The notes: generated by a model from the letters alone, not told the origin. Shown: positions 11,291 to 22,489, numbered from the stretch's first letter. The stretch is 64,000 nt of DNA from Codonopsis lanceolata (GCA_013146195.2 CM028378.1:83448295-83512294), one strand, 5' to 3'. Made by a program: numbers and translations.

Positions 11291-12300
11291 TGGGGACTTA
11301 TACAAATGTAAGCCAAAATGGATCATGCCACGAACATATCGTAGAATACGTTTGAGAGCATCCATGTGTTCAACTTTCGGATCATGCATATGTAAGCAGA
11401 CTTGTTGAACTGCATAAGAGATGTCTGGTCTGGTAAAAGTAAGGTATTGGAGAGCACCTGCGAGGCGACGATATTTCGTAGGATCCTCATAAGATGCACT
11501 GACCGAAACACTAAGCTTGTCTTTAGTATCAACAGGAGTAGGGCACGATTTACAACTAGTCATGCCTGTTCGGTCGAGAATTTCCTCGGCATATTTCTTT
11601 TGAGAGAGGAAGAGGTCGTTACCATGTTGTGAAATCGCAATGCCAAGAAAGTAGCTTAATGGCCCCAAGTCCTTCATAGCAAATTCTGAACTGAGAAGAG
11701 ATAAAATGGATAGTCAAAGAGCATCTGAAGAAGCGGTGAGAATAATGTCATCAACATATAAGAGAATATAGGCAATATCCGGCCCCTTTTTGAAAATGAA
11801 CAAAGAGTGATCAGATGTGCTGTGAGAAAAACCAATAGTAGCCACATAATCGGCAAACCGTTGATACCAGGCCCGAGGAGCCTGCTTAAGGCCATAAAGG
11901 GACTTCTTCAATAAACACACATGATTAGGGTGAATTGCATCTCTGAATCCCATGGGTTGATGCATGTAAACTGTCTCATTTAAATGGCCATGAAGGAAGG
12001 CATTTTTGACGTCATGTTGATGTATGGGCCAAGAATTTGCCAAAGCAATGCTAAGCACAGTGCGAATAGTGGCGGGTTTGACAACTAAGCTGAAGGTTTC
12101 ACACAGTCGACTCCAGCTTGTTGAGATCTGCCATCACCTACAAGACGGGTTTTATGCCTCTCAAAAGAACCATCAGATTTCTTTTTATGTCAAAAAATCC
12201 ACATTGAACGAATGACATTAAAATTATGCGGACGAGGTACTAAATCCCACGTCTTATTGTTAATTAGAGCATCAAATTCGTCTTGCATGGCCAATTTCCA
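11270..12300 (-). pseudogene. Copia reverse transcriptase (inner Copia)
   Basis: Reverse transcriptase palm and fingers in two overlapping frames. 12058-11714 has HQHDVKNAFLHGHLNE, KSLYGLKQAPRAWY and the catalytic LYVDD motif. 11677-11270 has MKDLGPLSYFLGIAI, LSQKKYAEEIL, YRRLAGALQYLTFTRPDI and SYTDADW. The change of frame near 11690 and further breaks near 12090-12200 show decay. Length and motif order are those of a normal Copia polymerase. Confidence 0.92.
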
Positions 12301-13020
12301 ATTCGGGTCATTTAGTGCATTCACCGGGTTTTTAGGAAGAGGAGAAATAGATGGAGCGGTGGTAGCACTTAGGTTGTGATATTTATGGTTGGGTCTGTAA
12401 ATGCCAAGTTGACCACGGGTTGTCATTTGATGAGTTGGGTGGAGTCTGGAAATTGGGCGCAGTTGGGGATGTAGTGGGGAGATTGGGTTAGGCTGGCTAG
12501 GCGGTGGAGGAGAGGAAAGGATGTTGGGTGGGAAAACTGGGGGTTCCTGGGTAGGAGGTGTGGTGTGGACTGGAGGGATATGGGTTGTGTTTAGTAAAGG
12601 AGGTATGGACTTAGCTGGAGTAATGGGCAGGCTGGACGGATTTAAGAAAGGAGATGAGACAATCGGCCGGGCTGGAGAGGAAGGCCCTGAAGAGGGTTGT
12701 GGTAGTGGGTCGTGGCTGGGGGAGGGAGGTGAGCTGTGTATCCTTTGATCCGTAAGAGAAGAGGCACATAATTGGTGAAGAATTAACGGGTGCATTCCAT
12801 CATCCAAAAAATCATAAGAAGGAGAGGGAGTGATTGGATTTTTCAAAAAAGGGAATTGAGTTTCATCAAAGAGAACATGACGGGATACAATGATTTTGTT
12901 AGTCGATAAATCAAAACATTTATACCCTCGTTGATTGGATGGATAGCCTAAGAAAACACAAGGAGTAGAGCGGGCTTGCAATTTATTGATGGTGGTGGAG
13001 GGAAATAAGGGATAGCACAA
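12190..13020 (-). pseudogene. Copia integrase C-terminal region and linker (inner Copia)
   Basis: This frame begins in the integrase C-terminal segment (ARSTPCVFLGYPSNQRGYK, then ISRHVLFDE-like IVSRHVLFDETQFPF). It continues through a long proline/serine-rich linker that normally joins integrase to reverse transcriptase in Copia polyproteins. It ends at EFDALINNKTWDLVPRP, the entrance to the polymerase. A 276-codon open stretch is the longest intact frame of this element. Confidence 0.88.
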
Positions 13021-13047
13021 ACATCCAAATACCCGAAGATGAGAATA

Positions 13048-14050
13048 TTAAGGAGTTTTGTGGTAAAGAATTTGAGTGGGAGAGTAGTAGCATAATAATT
13101 TGGAGGGAAGAATATTGAGGAGGTAGGTTGCCATTTCTAGTGCATGATGCCAGAAGGAGGGTGGCATAGATGAATGAGCAAGCAAAGTACGAACAATGTT
13201 ATTAATTGTTTTTATTTTGCGTTCTGCTTTGCCATTTTGAGGAGAGGTATGAGGACAAGAAAAGCGAAAATGCATGCCATTTAAATCACAAAATGTCCGA
13301 AATGAACCATTATCATATTCACCACCATTATCGCATTGAAATTGCTTAATGTATCTTTCAAATTGAGTGTGAATGTAAGCCCGAAATTTCAAAAAAATGG
13401 AATAAAACATGGAATTTATTGGAGACTGGAAAAGTCCACAAAAAATTGCTATAATTATCGAGAAACAAAACATAATAGCGGTGACCAAAGGAACTTAATA
13501 TGGGTGAGGTCCATAGGTCACTGTGAATGATATCAAATGGCATAGAAGTAAAAGAAGTAGAAGGCAGAAATGGTAATTTAGCATGTTTCCCAAGGGGACA
13601 AGAACTGCAAAAAGTTTGGCGAGTCTTATGACAAGAAATTAAATTGCTACTACGAAGAGAGTCTAAAATGGCTTTTCCCGGATGTCCCAATCGAGAATGC
13701 CATAAATCAGAAGAAATAACAGAAAATGCTGATGGAGAGGGTGAAGTGGGTGGAGCCCGCAATTTTGTGAAAGGATATAAATCACCATTACTATCACATC
13801 GCATTAGGTGCCTCCCTGTCTGTAAATCCTTCACAGAAAAACCAAACGGATCAAATTCAACAGAAACACGATTATCATTAGTGAATTTTCGAACAGAGAT
13901 AAGGTTTTTAATAAGGTGAGAGGAATGTAATACATTGGTGAGGGTAAGGGGAGGTTGTGTTTTAGTTAGTGAAGCATTTCCATAACCAAGAATCGGAATA
14001 GTATGGCCATTACCAACAAGAATATTTCCAGAATTGCTCGAATTAAAAGA
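13048..14050 (-). pseudogene. Copia GAG-pre-integrase and integrase core (inner Copia)
   Basis: The HHCC zinc domain is visible as WHSRLGHP with CHKTRQTFCSSCPLGK. The catalytic D,D,E core follows: IIHSDLW (first Asp), DNGGEYDNGSF (second Asp) and SPQNGKAERKI (Glu). This enzyme inserts the cDNA into the genome. The core is split between two frames: 14110-13358 holds the first Asp and 13488-13048 holds the second Asp and Glu. At least one frameshift therefore lies near 13400-13490. Confidence 0.92.
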
Positions 14051-14340
14051 AGACGAGAGAGTACCTGAATTGGCAGTCATGTGCGAGGTGGCACCGTGTC
14101 CATGTACCAATTTTCATTCGATGGATTAAGAGTGAGGGTGTTAAAAGTTGCGTCAATGTCCGTAGGAGCATAAGTAGAACCGGGGATGGAACTGGCTGCA
14201 TAATGGGCCTGAGCAGGTCTTGGCCCAAGAATACCTTGGCCGCTTGCCGCTGGACTTGACGGGGTCTGAACTGTGGGATAAGGACAAGGTGGGCTGGGCC
14301 ATTGTTGAAAGTTCAGGTCCAAGGTGGAGGAGCATACCAC
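14050..14340 (-). pseudogene. Copia protease with single-base deletion (inner Copia)
   Basis: The aspartic protease active site should read DTGATSHMT. Here the upstream frame reads ENWYMDTV and then leaves frame. The next frame resumes at GATSHMTANSG. The difference is one missing G in the codon after Asp-Thr, so the polyprotein cannot be processed from this copy. The upstream sequence is proline/serine-rich. Confidence 0.85.
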
Positions 14341-15215
14341 TAAGAAGGCAGCGGGGAGGAATGGCTTTGACGCTGAGAGGAAATCTGCTGCTTCTGTTGT
14401 CCGTAGCCTCTGCCACCACCACCACCACTGCGGTTGTTATTGTGACCACTGCGGTTCCGGTTATTGTTTCGTCGCCCTCTGCTACCGCGTCCACCGAAAC
14501 TCTCTGGATTGGAAGAGTTTGAAGCAATTTTATTAGCAGGAGAAGCAACAAATAATGCGGAATTCGAACCTGATTCAAGCGCCACCCGTTTCGTCTGAGT
14601 TCGTTCCTACAAGGAGAGCATGGAGCGAGCTTTTGTGAAGGAAGAAAGAGGGTCCTGGTGTTGGATGATGGACACAAAACCCGCGTAGGCTTCGGGTAAG
14701 CCTCCAATTAACCTGAGAACCAATCTGGCATCAGAAACTTGGGCGCCCAAATTGTCCAGTTGGTCGGCGATGGACTTGAGGTGGCTGCAATAGGCATCAA
14801 CATTGGAGAAGTTTCGGAGATGAGTGCTTGCAAATTCATCATCGAGGTGAACGGTTCTGGCGGTTTTGTTGTCTTGAAACAAATTCGCCAATTTATTCCA
14901 AGCATCCTTTGCTTGATCGTGTTTGTTGATGATGGAGTTAAGAAGAGAAGGCGAGATTGTACCATAAATCCATTGAAGAACAATGGCATCAATCCTTGAC
15001 CAAAGGGCTTTGTTGGTGGTCACAGCCGTGGAGGAAGACGAATCGGTGGCATTGGTCGATGATGGAATGATATGCTCGTAGACAAGGTTAGCACGAACAT
15101 GAAGCTCAAACAACGTAGCCCAATTATTGTAGTTGTTGGCTTCGAGATCAAACACGATAGGGATATCATGTTTGATGTTAGTGATGGTAGTTGCGAGATG
15201 GATTTTGTCAGCCAT
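14340..15215 (-). pseudogene. Copia gag (inner Copia)
   Basis: Nucleocapsid/capsid precursor. It starts MADKIHLATT at 15215, close behind the PBS. It has the UBN2-type capsid features NYNNWATLFELHVRANL, DAWNKLANLFQDNK, FSNVDAYCSHLKSIADQL and LRLIGGLPEAYAGF. The first frame stops at 14607. A second frame (14585-14340) encodes a basic Arg/Gly/Asn-rich tail (RGRRNNNRNRSG) in place of a CCHC zinc knuckle. I see no knuckle. Lack of a CCHC box is known for some plant Copia lineages. Confidence 0.9.
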
Positions 15216-15281
15216 GATTAAGAGAAAGAAGAAGAAGAAGGAAGAGGGGAGAGACGGCTAGGTTCTGGCCAGGAAGGAGAA

Positions 15282-15474
15282 GCCTGATACCATGTAAGAA
15301 TATAATTTTCCCGTGCATTCTTTCTTGCACAATGGTGCATTCATATACTAGTCAGTCAACTGTTACATTACTACCATTTAGGCTATGATTTAGGGATAGT
15401 CTATCCTAATATAAAGATACATATCTTTTAAGATAATTACATATATTCTAATAATAATTACATATATTCTAATA
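15282..15474 (-). repeat. 5' LTR and primer-binding site of the inner Copia
   Basis: The LTR occupies 15293-15474 (182 bp). On the minus strand it ends CTTACA and is followed by TGGTATCAGGC, complementary to the initiator-Met tRNA 3' end, as usual in Copia. This LTR carries the intact site that the hAT MITE occupies in the other LTR. Confidence 0.93.
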
Positions 15475-15479
15475 GCCAG

Positions 15480-17146
15480 CACCAGACACTTTCGAAATGC
15501 ATCAGAAGCATTTGTTTTTCACTAGCTTTGTGAGATTTGTTTGGTCAATGAGCAAAGAAAGAAGAATTCCAGACATACACAAAGATCATTTGTCTTAGAA
15601 GGAATGAACCAATAAATATGACAAGTAACATGACGGTCATTTCCAGTTATCTATATAAAAAACCAACCGACCAATCACACCAAGCAGCCATGCACTCTAC
15701 TCGCACTTTGACTGCAAGATGGTTGCACTGTAAATAAAATTTGCATCAATAACCATTGCTTTCTCAGCTTTAAAACTCACAGAGATGGTAAATGACAAAA
15801 ATTTAGATGAGAATTCAGGCTAAATCATGCAAGGAGATAAATTGATGATGGATACAGAGAATGATACCCAGATTGTTATATATTATCCAAATTCTCTTCA
15901 TAGCTAGATGGAGACGGTGAGAAGCCCGCTAGCAGCTTCCTTGGATGAGGTAATGGTACTGAGCTCAGCCATAGTAAGGAGGAAGGAACCGAATTATTAT
16001 CAAACAAACCTTACAATTCTTTAAAATTATTTTGTATTTCAGTAAAACTTTTATGTTTTAACAGTCATTATCCCATTTAGGACCATGAAAACGATGGATA
16101 TGAGTTTCCCTAATCCTGTGCCAACTCGAGAAAGATTTGTTGACGAAAAAGTTTAGGGGCCAAAGAGTGGACTTTGTCCGGTGTCCACTCGAGAAGGTTC
16201 TGGTTATAGACAGATTTAGGGAACTTGGAGTGGCCTCGGCATCATGTTAGTTAGGAGCTGGCCGGACCATAACATGGTTTAATTGCTCTTCGAAATAGAC
16301 AAGGTCTATTAATTAGTATACTCAACTGCAAATCTATGCAAAAAAAGATTAGAGAATAAATGATTAACCCGACGGCATGATTCCCAATTTGCATTTGATT
16401 TAGGCAATGCCGCCTATTATTAGTTACAACTATTACTATTAGCATATGTTCAAGCTCAACTGCAGCAAATCAATCCCTTCAACTAAAATATGACGTCTCT
16501 CAGGTCTTTTTCTTTTTTTCTATTACTTACTTTTTTAAAATGAATAACATATTCATACAAAGGTACATAATCCAGAATTTTCATTTAGTATATTAAAAAT
16601 ACGCCCAATTTTCTATATTACACAAGAAGATAAGTAAGTAAAACAAAACCCTAGAACAGAAATAATAGCAATCATGCACAATCCTACATATTAGAGCTCT
16701 TCATAACACCGTGAAACACTAGATTATAGGTTTTGATGAAGAAATTTTTACCTCAATAATTGATAACCTAATCAAGACGATGAAACCTCTTCAAAATCAA
16801 GCAGCTTTTCTCCCTCCGCGAGTGCGTTTCACCTTCTTGCAAACCTAGAGAATCGAAGCCTTTCTCGTAGACCAACGGTAGTCAATTTTGGATTCGCCAA
16901 TGAGGGCAAGGGAGAAAGGGTAAGCTATTTTTAGTAGCAGGGAGACGAGCAGTATATGGAAGCCGATAAATATACAATAAATTTTAGGGGGAGCAATTAG
17001 GGAAATTTCAATTTTGGCAACGCGGCAAATTAAAAAACATTAGGGACTCCAATAATGCTTCCAGTCCCCAAAATATTAGGCATTAGGGTCCACTGTTACA
17101 TGTGACCTAAAAATTGGCGACCCTAAAACAACTTTTTCTTGTAGTG
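15480..17146. other. CACTA 1 right arm
   Basis: AT-rich arm without transposase. A minus-strand ATG at about 15972 opens a 22-codon frame (MAELSTITSSKEAASG) in a purine-rich context that could be the first coding bit of another captured gene. I do not recognise it. GC-richer sequence at 16790-16920 might be captured as well. Subterminal motifs with GACCCTAAAACAA lead into the TIR at 17134-17146. Confidence 0.45.
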
Positions 17147-17650
17147 CGTCCTTGCCAAAGATGCTCAATCATCCAAGGATGTTCATGTCCTAAACCCATA
17201 CTACCAACCATGGATCCAACAAGACAGACTCTTGTTCGGAGCTCTTGTTGGTTTCCTCTTTGCTCCACTGGTTCTTATGATCCAGCAGGCCACCACTACT
17301 AGAGAAGCATGGGAAACTCTAGCTCACACCTATGCTCGCCCGACTCGTAGCCACATCAATCAGATTAAAGACTACCTCAAGCGGGCATCCAAGGGCACTC
17401 AGTCGGTCTCCGACTACATGCACTTTGTCAAAAGTCGGGCAGATGAACTTGCGGCTTTGGGCAAACCGCTTGACCACGAGGATCTTATTGAGACCATACT
17501 TGGTGGTTTGGATGATGACTACTGCCACATTGTGGATGTGGTGGAAGGTTGGGACACTCCCATATCCTTTGATGAGCTCCATTAAAAACTCATCAATCGC
17601 GAACTACTGAAGCGGTCATAGCCTGCGTCATTCTCCTATTCGGTATCTAC
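17147..17650 (+). pseudogene. Copia gag, second part (host Copia)
   Basis: Continuation of the gag begun at 5803. Visible are LFGALVGFLFAPLV, REAWETLAHTYARPTRSH, LKRASKGTQSVSDYMHFV, DELAALGKPLDHEDL, LGGLDDDYCHIVD and SFDELH. A TAA at 17583-17585 replaces the codon after SFDELH. The reading phase is continuous with the first part across the CACTA insertion, so the stop probably arose after the copy was already disrupted or at least inactive. Confidence 0.88.
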
Positions 17651-17789
17651 TAGTGTTGCTACCTCGAGGAACCACAACTCGCATGCTCGGTACTCCTCCT
17701 CTTAAGCTCGGACAGCTCCCACTCAACCTTGGCAATCCTCCCAGCAGTACTCGGCTTCTGCTCCTCTCCAACAATGACCTTATCTTGGT

Positions 17790-18745
17790 AAGTGTCAGGG
17801 CTGTCGCCAATAGGGACACACGGTTGCTCACTGCCCCAACTTTCAAATGGTCGCCTCCACATATCTGCCCACTGACTCCAACTCGGCTAGTAACTACACA
17901 AGGCACCCACGAGCACACCTAGCGACCACAGCGGACACCGGGACTCCGGGCTGGCTTCTCGACAGTGGTGTTTCTCACCATGTTACCAACGATCTTGGCA
18001 ACCTCCATCTTCACTCCAACTATCCGAGCATAGATGACATGGTCATTGGTGATAGTACAAGCCTACATATCTCCAAACCTGGTTCTTTTATCCTCCCCAC
18101 ACCTGCACACACCTTTTATTTACAAAATGTCTGTTTGTTCCTAGCATAAAACATAATCTCATATCCATATCTCAATCATGCATATCTGATAACATGTCTA
18201 TTGAGTTCTTACCATCTTCTTTTCATGTGAAGGATCTACTGACAGGGAGAATGCTAATTACTGGACAGTCTAAGGATGGTGTGTATGAATGGCCGACCAC
18301 AACCCCCTCTCCTCGCCCCTCTGCTTGTGTCAGCTCCAAAGTCTCTCACCAAGATTGGCATCATCGCCTTGGCGATCCGTTTGGCCCCGTCCAAAGTCAG
18401 ATACTCTCTAACCTAGGTTTAGCGTTAGACACTTCTTGCACTTATATTCATTGTAATGATTGTCTTTCTAATAAAAGTCATAAACTTCATTTTCATCAAA
18501 ATACTATTTTGTTTACTCCCCCCTACAAACTATTTATATTGATGTTTGGACCTTCCCCCTTCCCTCTATTGATGAATTCAAATACTATGTGATCTTTGTT
18601 GATCACTATACCCATTACATTTGGCTTTACTCGCTCAGACTCAAATCTGAGGTCGCCACCATCTTTCCCAAGTTTAATGCCTTGGTCAAAAAATATTTTA
18701 AAACAACCATTGTCACTCTTTACTCGGACAATAGAGGCGAATACA
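17790..18745 (+). pseudogene. Copia zinc knuckle, protease and integrase start (host Copia)
   Basis: A CCHC knuckle (CQGCRQ, stop, GHTVAHC) at 17797-17840 is interrupted by an in-frame TAG. The protease site follows as GWLLDSGVSHHVT, with Val instead of the usual Ala after DSG. The GAG-pre-integrase zinc domain reads WHHRLGDP with CNDCLSNKSHK. The integrase core (IDVW, then VIFVDHYTHYIW, then LYSDNRGEY) is in a different frame from about 18530. The reading stops at 18745 where CACTA 2 is inserted. Confidence 0.88.
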
Positions 18746-18965
18746 CACTACTAGAAAAATGACTTTTAGTGACGGAATTTTCCGTCGCTAAAGGCAGAAT
18801 TTCATCGCTAATGGCTCCTCAGCGACGGAATATATATTAATATTTGTTTTGAAATATTTGTTTTTATAAATAAATAATGTTTTGAAATATTTGTTTTTGT
18901 AAAATCCCTTTGTAAATTTAAAATAGATAATGTTTTGGAATATTTGTGTTTTTGTAAAATCCCTT

Positions 18966-19040
<75 letters not shown>
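18966..19040. repeat. (TA)n microsatellite
   Basis: Long pure TA tract in the left arm of CACTA 2. Open frames reading IYIYIY across it are artefacts. Confidence 0.95.
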
Positions 19041-19047
<7 letters not shown>

Positions 19048-19539
19048 TATAATCATTTTAATGAATGATATTTTATTATTAAATTAATATTTGAAATATT
19101 AATTTAATAATATAATATCATTCATTAAAATGATTAGCATCAATATAATTACAAAAATAAAAATATTCACATTACAACTTAATTTATATATTTAAGAAAA
19201 TGATAACAAAATTATATAAATAGAGTAAATTTGAATTTGCATGTGGTCATACTGTGTTGGATGTCTCTAGCACATTCCGTCGCTAAATATTTTCCTAATT
19301 TAATTTCAATTTAATTCCAGCAACGGAATTTTTCGTCGCTAAATATTTTCAGAATTTAAAATTAGGGAAACCCGCTAAACGAATTGATGCTTTGTCGTGA
19401 ACAAATATTTGATCCGATTGGGTTTTACCCGATCGGATCAGGTCGAGACAAAAATGTCACCAGAATCTATTGTGCTCATCATTCTATACAACATTGTCTT
19501 GGAGAATGACATATTCATATAAGTTTAGTTATGTTACGT

Positions 19540-20830
19540 TGCGTAGCATTTTTTCATGTAATAATGGTCCATCGTACTCCATTATACCATTTCGTCAATA
19601 GGCGTAACGTGTTTTCATGTTATAATGGTCCATCGTAGTCCATTATACCATTTCGCCACGTTAAGTTTTAAGTTAAGTTAAGTTAAGTTAGTTAAGTTAA
19701 GTTAAGTTAAGTTAAGTTAAGTAAAGTTAAGTTATGGACCATTGCGTTGCGTTAAGTTGCGTTGCGTTACGTTACGTTAAATTAAGTTAAGTTAAGTTAC
19801 GTTAACTTACGTTACGTTACGTTACGTTAACTTAAGTTAAGTTATGGACCATTACGTTACATTAAGTTAAGTTACGTTAAGTTAAGTTAATTAAGTTACG
19901 TTAAGTTAAGTTAAGTTAAGTTAAGTTAAGTTAATTAAGTTAAGTTAAGTTAAGTTAAGCTAAGTTAAGCTAAGTTAAGTTAAGTTAAGTTAAGCTAAGT
20001 TAAGTTAAGTTACGTTACGTTAAGCTAAGTTAAGTTACGTTACGTTAAGCTAAGTTAAGTTACGTTACGTTATGTTAAGTTAAGTTACGTTACGTTACAT
20101 TAAGTTAAGTTATGTTACATTACGTTACGTTAAGTTACATTACATTACGTTACGTTATGTAAGTTAACTTACGTTACGTTAAGTTACGTAAGTTAAGCTA
20201 CGTTACGTTAAGTTACGTTACGTTACGTTAAGTTATAACATTTTTCCAATAGGCATAGCGTGTTTTCATATTATAATGGTCCATCGTAGTCCATTATAAG
20301 ATTTTGCCAATAGGCGTAACGTGTTTTCATGTTATAATGGTCCATCGTACTCCATTATACCATTTCGTCAATAGGTGTAGCGTGTTTTCATGTTATAATG
20401 GTCCATCCGTTGTACTCTATTATACCATTTCGTCAATAGGCGTAGCGTGTTTTCATGTTATAATGGTCCATCGTACTCAATTATAAAATTTCGCCAATAG
20501 GCATAGCGTGTTTTCATGTTATAATGGTTCATCGTACTCTTTTATACCATTTCGCCAATAGGCGTATCGTGTTTCATGTTATCATGGTCCATCGTACTCC
20601 ATTATACCATTTCGTCAATAGGCGTAGCGTGTTTTCATGTTATAATAGTCCATCGTAGTCCATTATAACATTTTGCCAATAGGCATAACATGTTTTCATG
20701 TTATAATGATCCATCATACTCCATTATACCATTTCGCCAATAGGCGTAGCGTGTTTTCATGTTATAATGGTCCATCGTACTCCATTATACCATTTCGCCA
20801 ATAGGCGTAGCGTGTTTTCATGTTAAGTTA
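19540..20830. repeat. 61-bp tandem repeat array in CACTA 2
   Basis: The unit contains GTGTTTTCATGTTATAATGG, then TCCATCGTACTCCATTATAC, then CATTTCGCCAATAGGCGTA. About two units lie at 19540-19660 and about ten at 20236-20830, split by the 5-bp array. Point differences are scattered between units. Confidence 0.92.
19660..20240. repeat. GTTAA/GTTAC pentamer array, first block
   Basis: A nearly continuous run of 5-bp units, mostly GTTAA and GTTAC, with clustered higher-order patterns such as alternating GTTACGTTAAG. It is inserted inside the 61-bp array. ATGGACCATT, a fragment of the 61-bp unit, occurs inside it twice. Confidence 0.92.
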
Positions 20831-21115
20831 AGTTAAGTTAAGTTAAGTTAAGTTAAGTTAAGTTATGTTAAGTTACATTAAGTTAAGTTAAGTTAAGTTA
20901 AGTTAAGTTAAGTTAAGTTAAGTTAAGTTAAGTTAAGTTAAGTTAAGTTATGTTAAGTTAAGTTAAGTTAAGCTAAGTTAAGTTAAGTTAAGTTAAGTTA
21001 AGTTACGTTAAGTTAAGTTACGTTACGTTACGTTACGTTAAGTTACGTTACATTACATTAAGTTACGTTAAGTTAAATTAAGTTAAGTTACGTTAAGTTA
21101 AATTAAGTTAAGTTG
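20824..21115. repeat. GTTAA pentamer array, second block
   Basis: A purer run of GTTAA units than the first block, turning into GTTAC variants after 21004. It follows directly after ATGTTAAG at the end of the 61-bp array, suggesting that it grew out of the GTTA in that unit. Confidence 0.92.
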
Positions 21116-21464
21116 TAATGTGAATGTTTTAATTTTTGTAATTATATTAATGCTAATCATTTTAATTATTGATATTATATTATTAAATTAACATTTCAAA
21201 TATTAATTTAATTTAATTTCAAATAATATTGATATTTTATCATTCATTAGAATTTAATTTCAGTTTATTTTTAGCAACGGAAAATTCCGTCGCTAAAGGT
21301 CACCTTTAGCGACTGAATTTTCGTTAAACGAAATAAATATAATATTCAGCGACGGAATTTTTCCGTCGAAAAAATTCCGGCCCGATGCTCAATTTCCGTC
21401 ACTAATCAACGAAAAATTTCCGTCACTGAAAATTTCATCACTTAAGGCACGCTTTCCAGTAGTG

Positions 21465-21795
21465 ACATGGGGCTTACCCAGGATTCTGGATTAGCCGCCT
21501 ATCTGTCAGCCCATGGCATCTATCACCTCACCTTGCCCCCTCACACCCCGGAACACAATGCATTCTCGGAACGTCGTCATCGCCACATTGTCGAATTACT
21601 GGTTTCTCCCTCCTCTCTCTTGCATCTCTTCCACTGCCCTACTGGTCGTTTGTGTTCCAAACAGCGGTCTACCCCATCAATCGGCTACCCACACCCACTC
21701 TTGCTCATCAGTCCCCCTACCATAAACTTTTTTGCTCTCCGCCCAACTACTCCAAACTCCGTGCCTTTGGTTGTCTGTGCTACCCTTGGCTCCGC
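21465..21795 (+). pseudogene. Copia integrase, continuation (host Copia)
   Basis: The integrase core continues with MGLTQDSGLAAYLSAHGI, LPPHTPEHNAFSERRHRHIV (catalytic Glu in the SERRHRH segment), then INRLP-like and RAFGCLCYPWLR sequence in shifted frames. It stops at 21795 where a further CACTA end begins. The antisense copy at 25018-25499 shows how this region continues without that insertion. Confidence 0.88.
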
Positions 21796-22245
21796 CACTA
21801 CAACAAAAATGAGCTTTTACAACGTTTTTAAAACGTTGTAAAAGAGTGTTCGCAACGTTTTGTAAAACGTTGTTATATCTAACGTTGTAGTAGGTCATTT
21901 AATTTCACAACGTTTTTGAAAACGTTGTTTTTTGTCCTCCCACATTGTCCCGAAAACTGTTAGACAACATTTTTAAAACGTTGTAAAAAACATTGCACAA
22001 TATTTTCTAAAAACGTTGTAATAAATATAAGACAACGTTTTAGTTAAAAACGTTGTAAATTGATATAACAACGTTTGGATAAAAAATGTTATAAAAGTGA
22101 TATTACAACGTTTCTATAAAAACATTGTGAATTATATATTACAACATTTCTAAAAAAACGTTGTAATATATCATTTACAACGTTTCTATAAAAACATTGT
22201 GAATTATATATTACAACGTTTTTTTTAGAAACGTTATGAATTTTA
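21796..22245. mobile_element. CACTA element 3, left arm
   Basis: Begins CACTACAACAAAAATGAGC at 21796 in the Copia integrase. It is followed by more than ten copies of a near-palindromic ACAACGTTTNNAAAACGTTGT motif, the subterminal repeats. No matching GTAGTG end is found downstream, and the Copia does not resume. The right end was therefore lost, probably together with the rearrangement that brought in the LTR at 24772. The gene fragments at 22490-23836 may be its cargo. Confidence 0.8.
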
Positions 22246-22489
22246 TTATTATTTTTAAATAATATTCATCCAATTCTGCTCCCACCTACACTAGCCAATC
22301 GCATTACAGCATTGACCCGAACACCTAATTGTTCATACACCCTATAAGATATGAATATGAAACGATGAACCAAACATCGATAGTCATTCACGAGTATTCA
22401 TTAAAAAGGTAATCTGGTTCACGAGTATTAATTCATTAAAAAGATAATCTGGTAAACCTACTTCAAAAACTATGGTACACTAACAACAA

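Larger units (their letters stand above)
10091..15474 (-). mobile_element. Complete Copia LTR retrotransposon inside CACTA 1
   Basis: The element is 5,384 bp, bounded by GCCAG on both sides (10086-10090 and 15475-15479). The LTRs are 182 bp each once the hAT insertion in the left one is discounted. I count 5 differences, about 97% identity. A PBS reading TGGTATCAGGC on the minus strand (15292-15282) abuts the 5' LTR. A polypurine tract (GCGGGGGTG on minus) abuts the 3' LTR at 10794. Domain order on the minus strand is gag, protease, integrase, reverse transcriptase, RNase H, which defines Ty1/Copia. All protein domains are present but the frame is broken several times, so it is no longer autonomous. 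Confidence 0.95.
6009..17146. mobile_element. CACTA element 1, 11.1 kb, non-autonomous, gene-carrying
   Basis: Left end CACTACAAGAAAA at 6009 and right end TTTTTCTTGTAGTG finishing at 17146 form a 13-bp TIR. CGT flanks both sides (6006-6008 and 17147-17149), the 3-bp duplication expected of CACTA elements. Subterminal motifs such as GTCCCTAAA recur on both arms. I see no transposase. Cargo is a V-ATPase subunit c gene piece and a complete Copia element. The insertion lies in the gag of a Copia element and removing it restores that frame. The arms are AT-rich with many short repeats. Confidence 0.9.
18746..21464. mobile_element. CACTA element 2, 2.7 kb, non-autonomous
   Basis: Starts CACTACTAG at 18746 and ends CCAGTAGTG at 21464. 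ACA flanks both sides (18743-18745 and 21465-21467). Both arms carry the palindromic subterminal motif GACGGAATTTTCCGTCGC. The interior has no gene. It consists of a (TA)n tract, two arrays of a 5-bp repeat and about a dozen copies of a 61-bp repeat. Subtracting the element and one ACA restores the integrase frame (GEY followed by MGLTQDSG). Confidence 0.92.

Noticed and set aside
12521..12748. Plus-strand frames inside the inner Copia, also 14220-14522 and 14739-14999
   Set aside because: They are antisense shadows of the gag-pol coding sequence.
18808..19056. Open frame reading IYIYIY, and similar ones at 36547-36759 and 54691-54933
   Set aside because: They are translations of (TA)n microsatellites.
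19540..20830. Evenly spaced 61-bp repeats as a CRISPR array
   Set aside because: The repeats are tandem without unique spacers and lie in plant nuclear DNA.
19660..21115. GTTAA/GTTAC arrays as telomeric or centromeric repeat
   Set aside because: The 5-bp unit is not a plant telomere unit, and the arrays are confined within the borders of a CACTA element.
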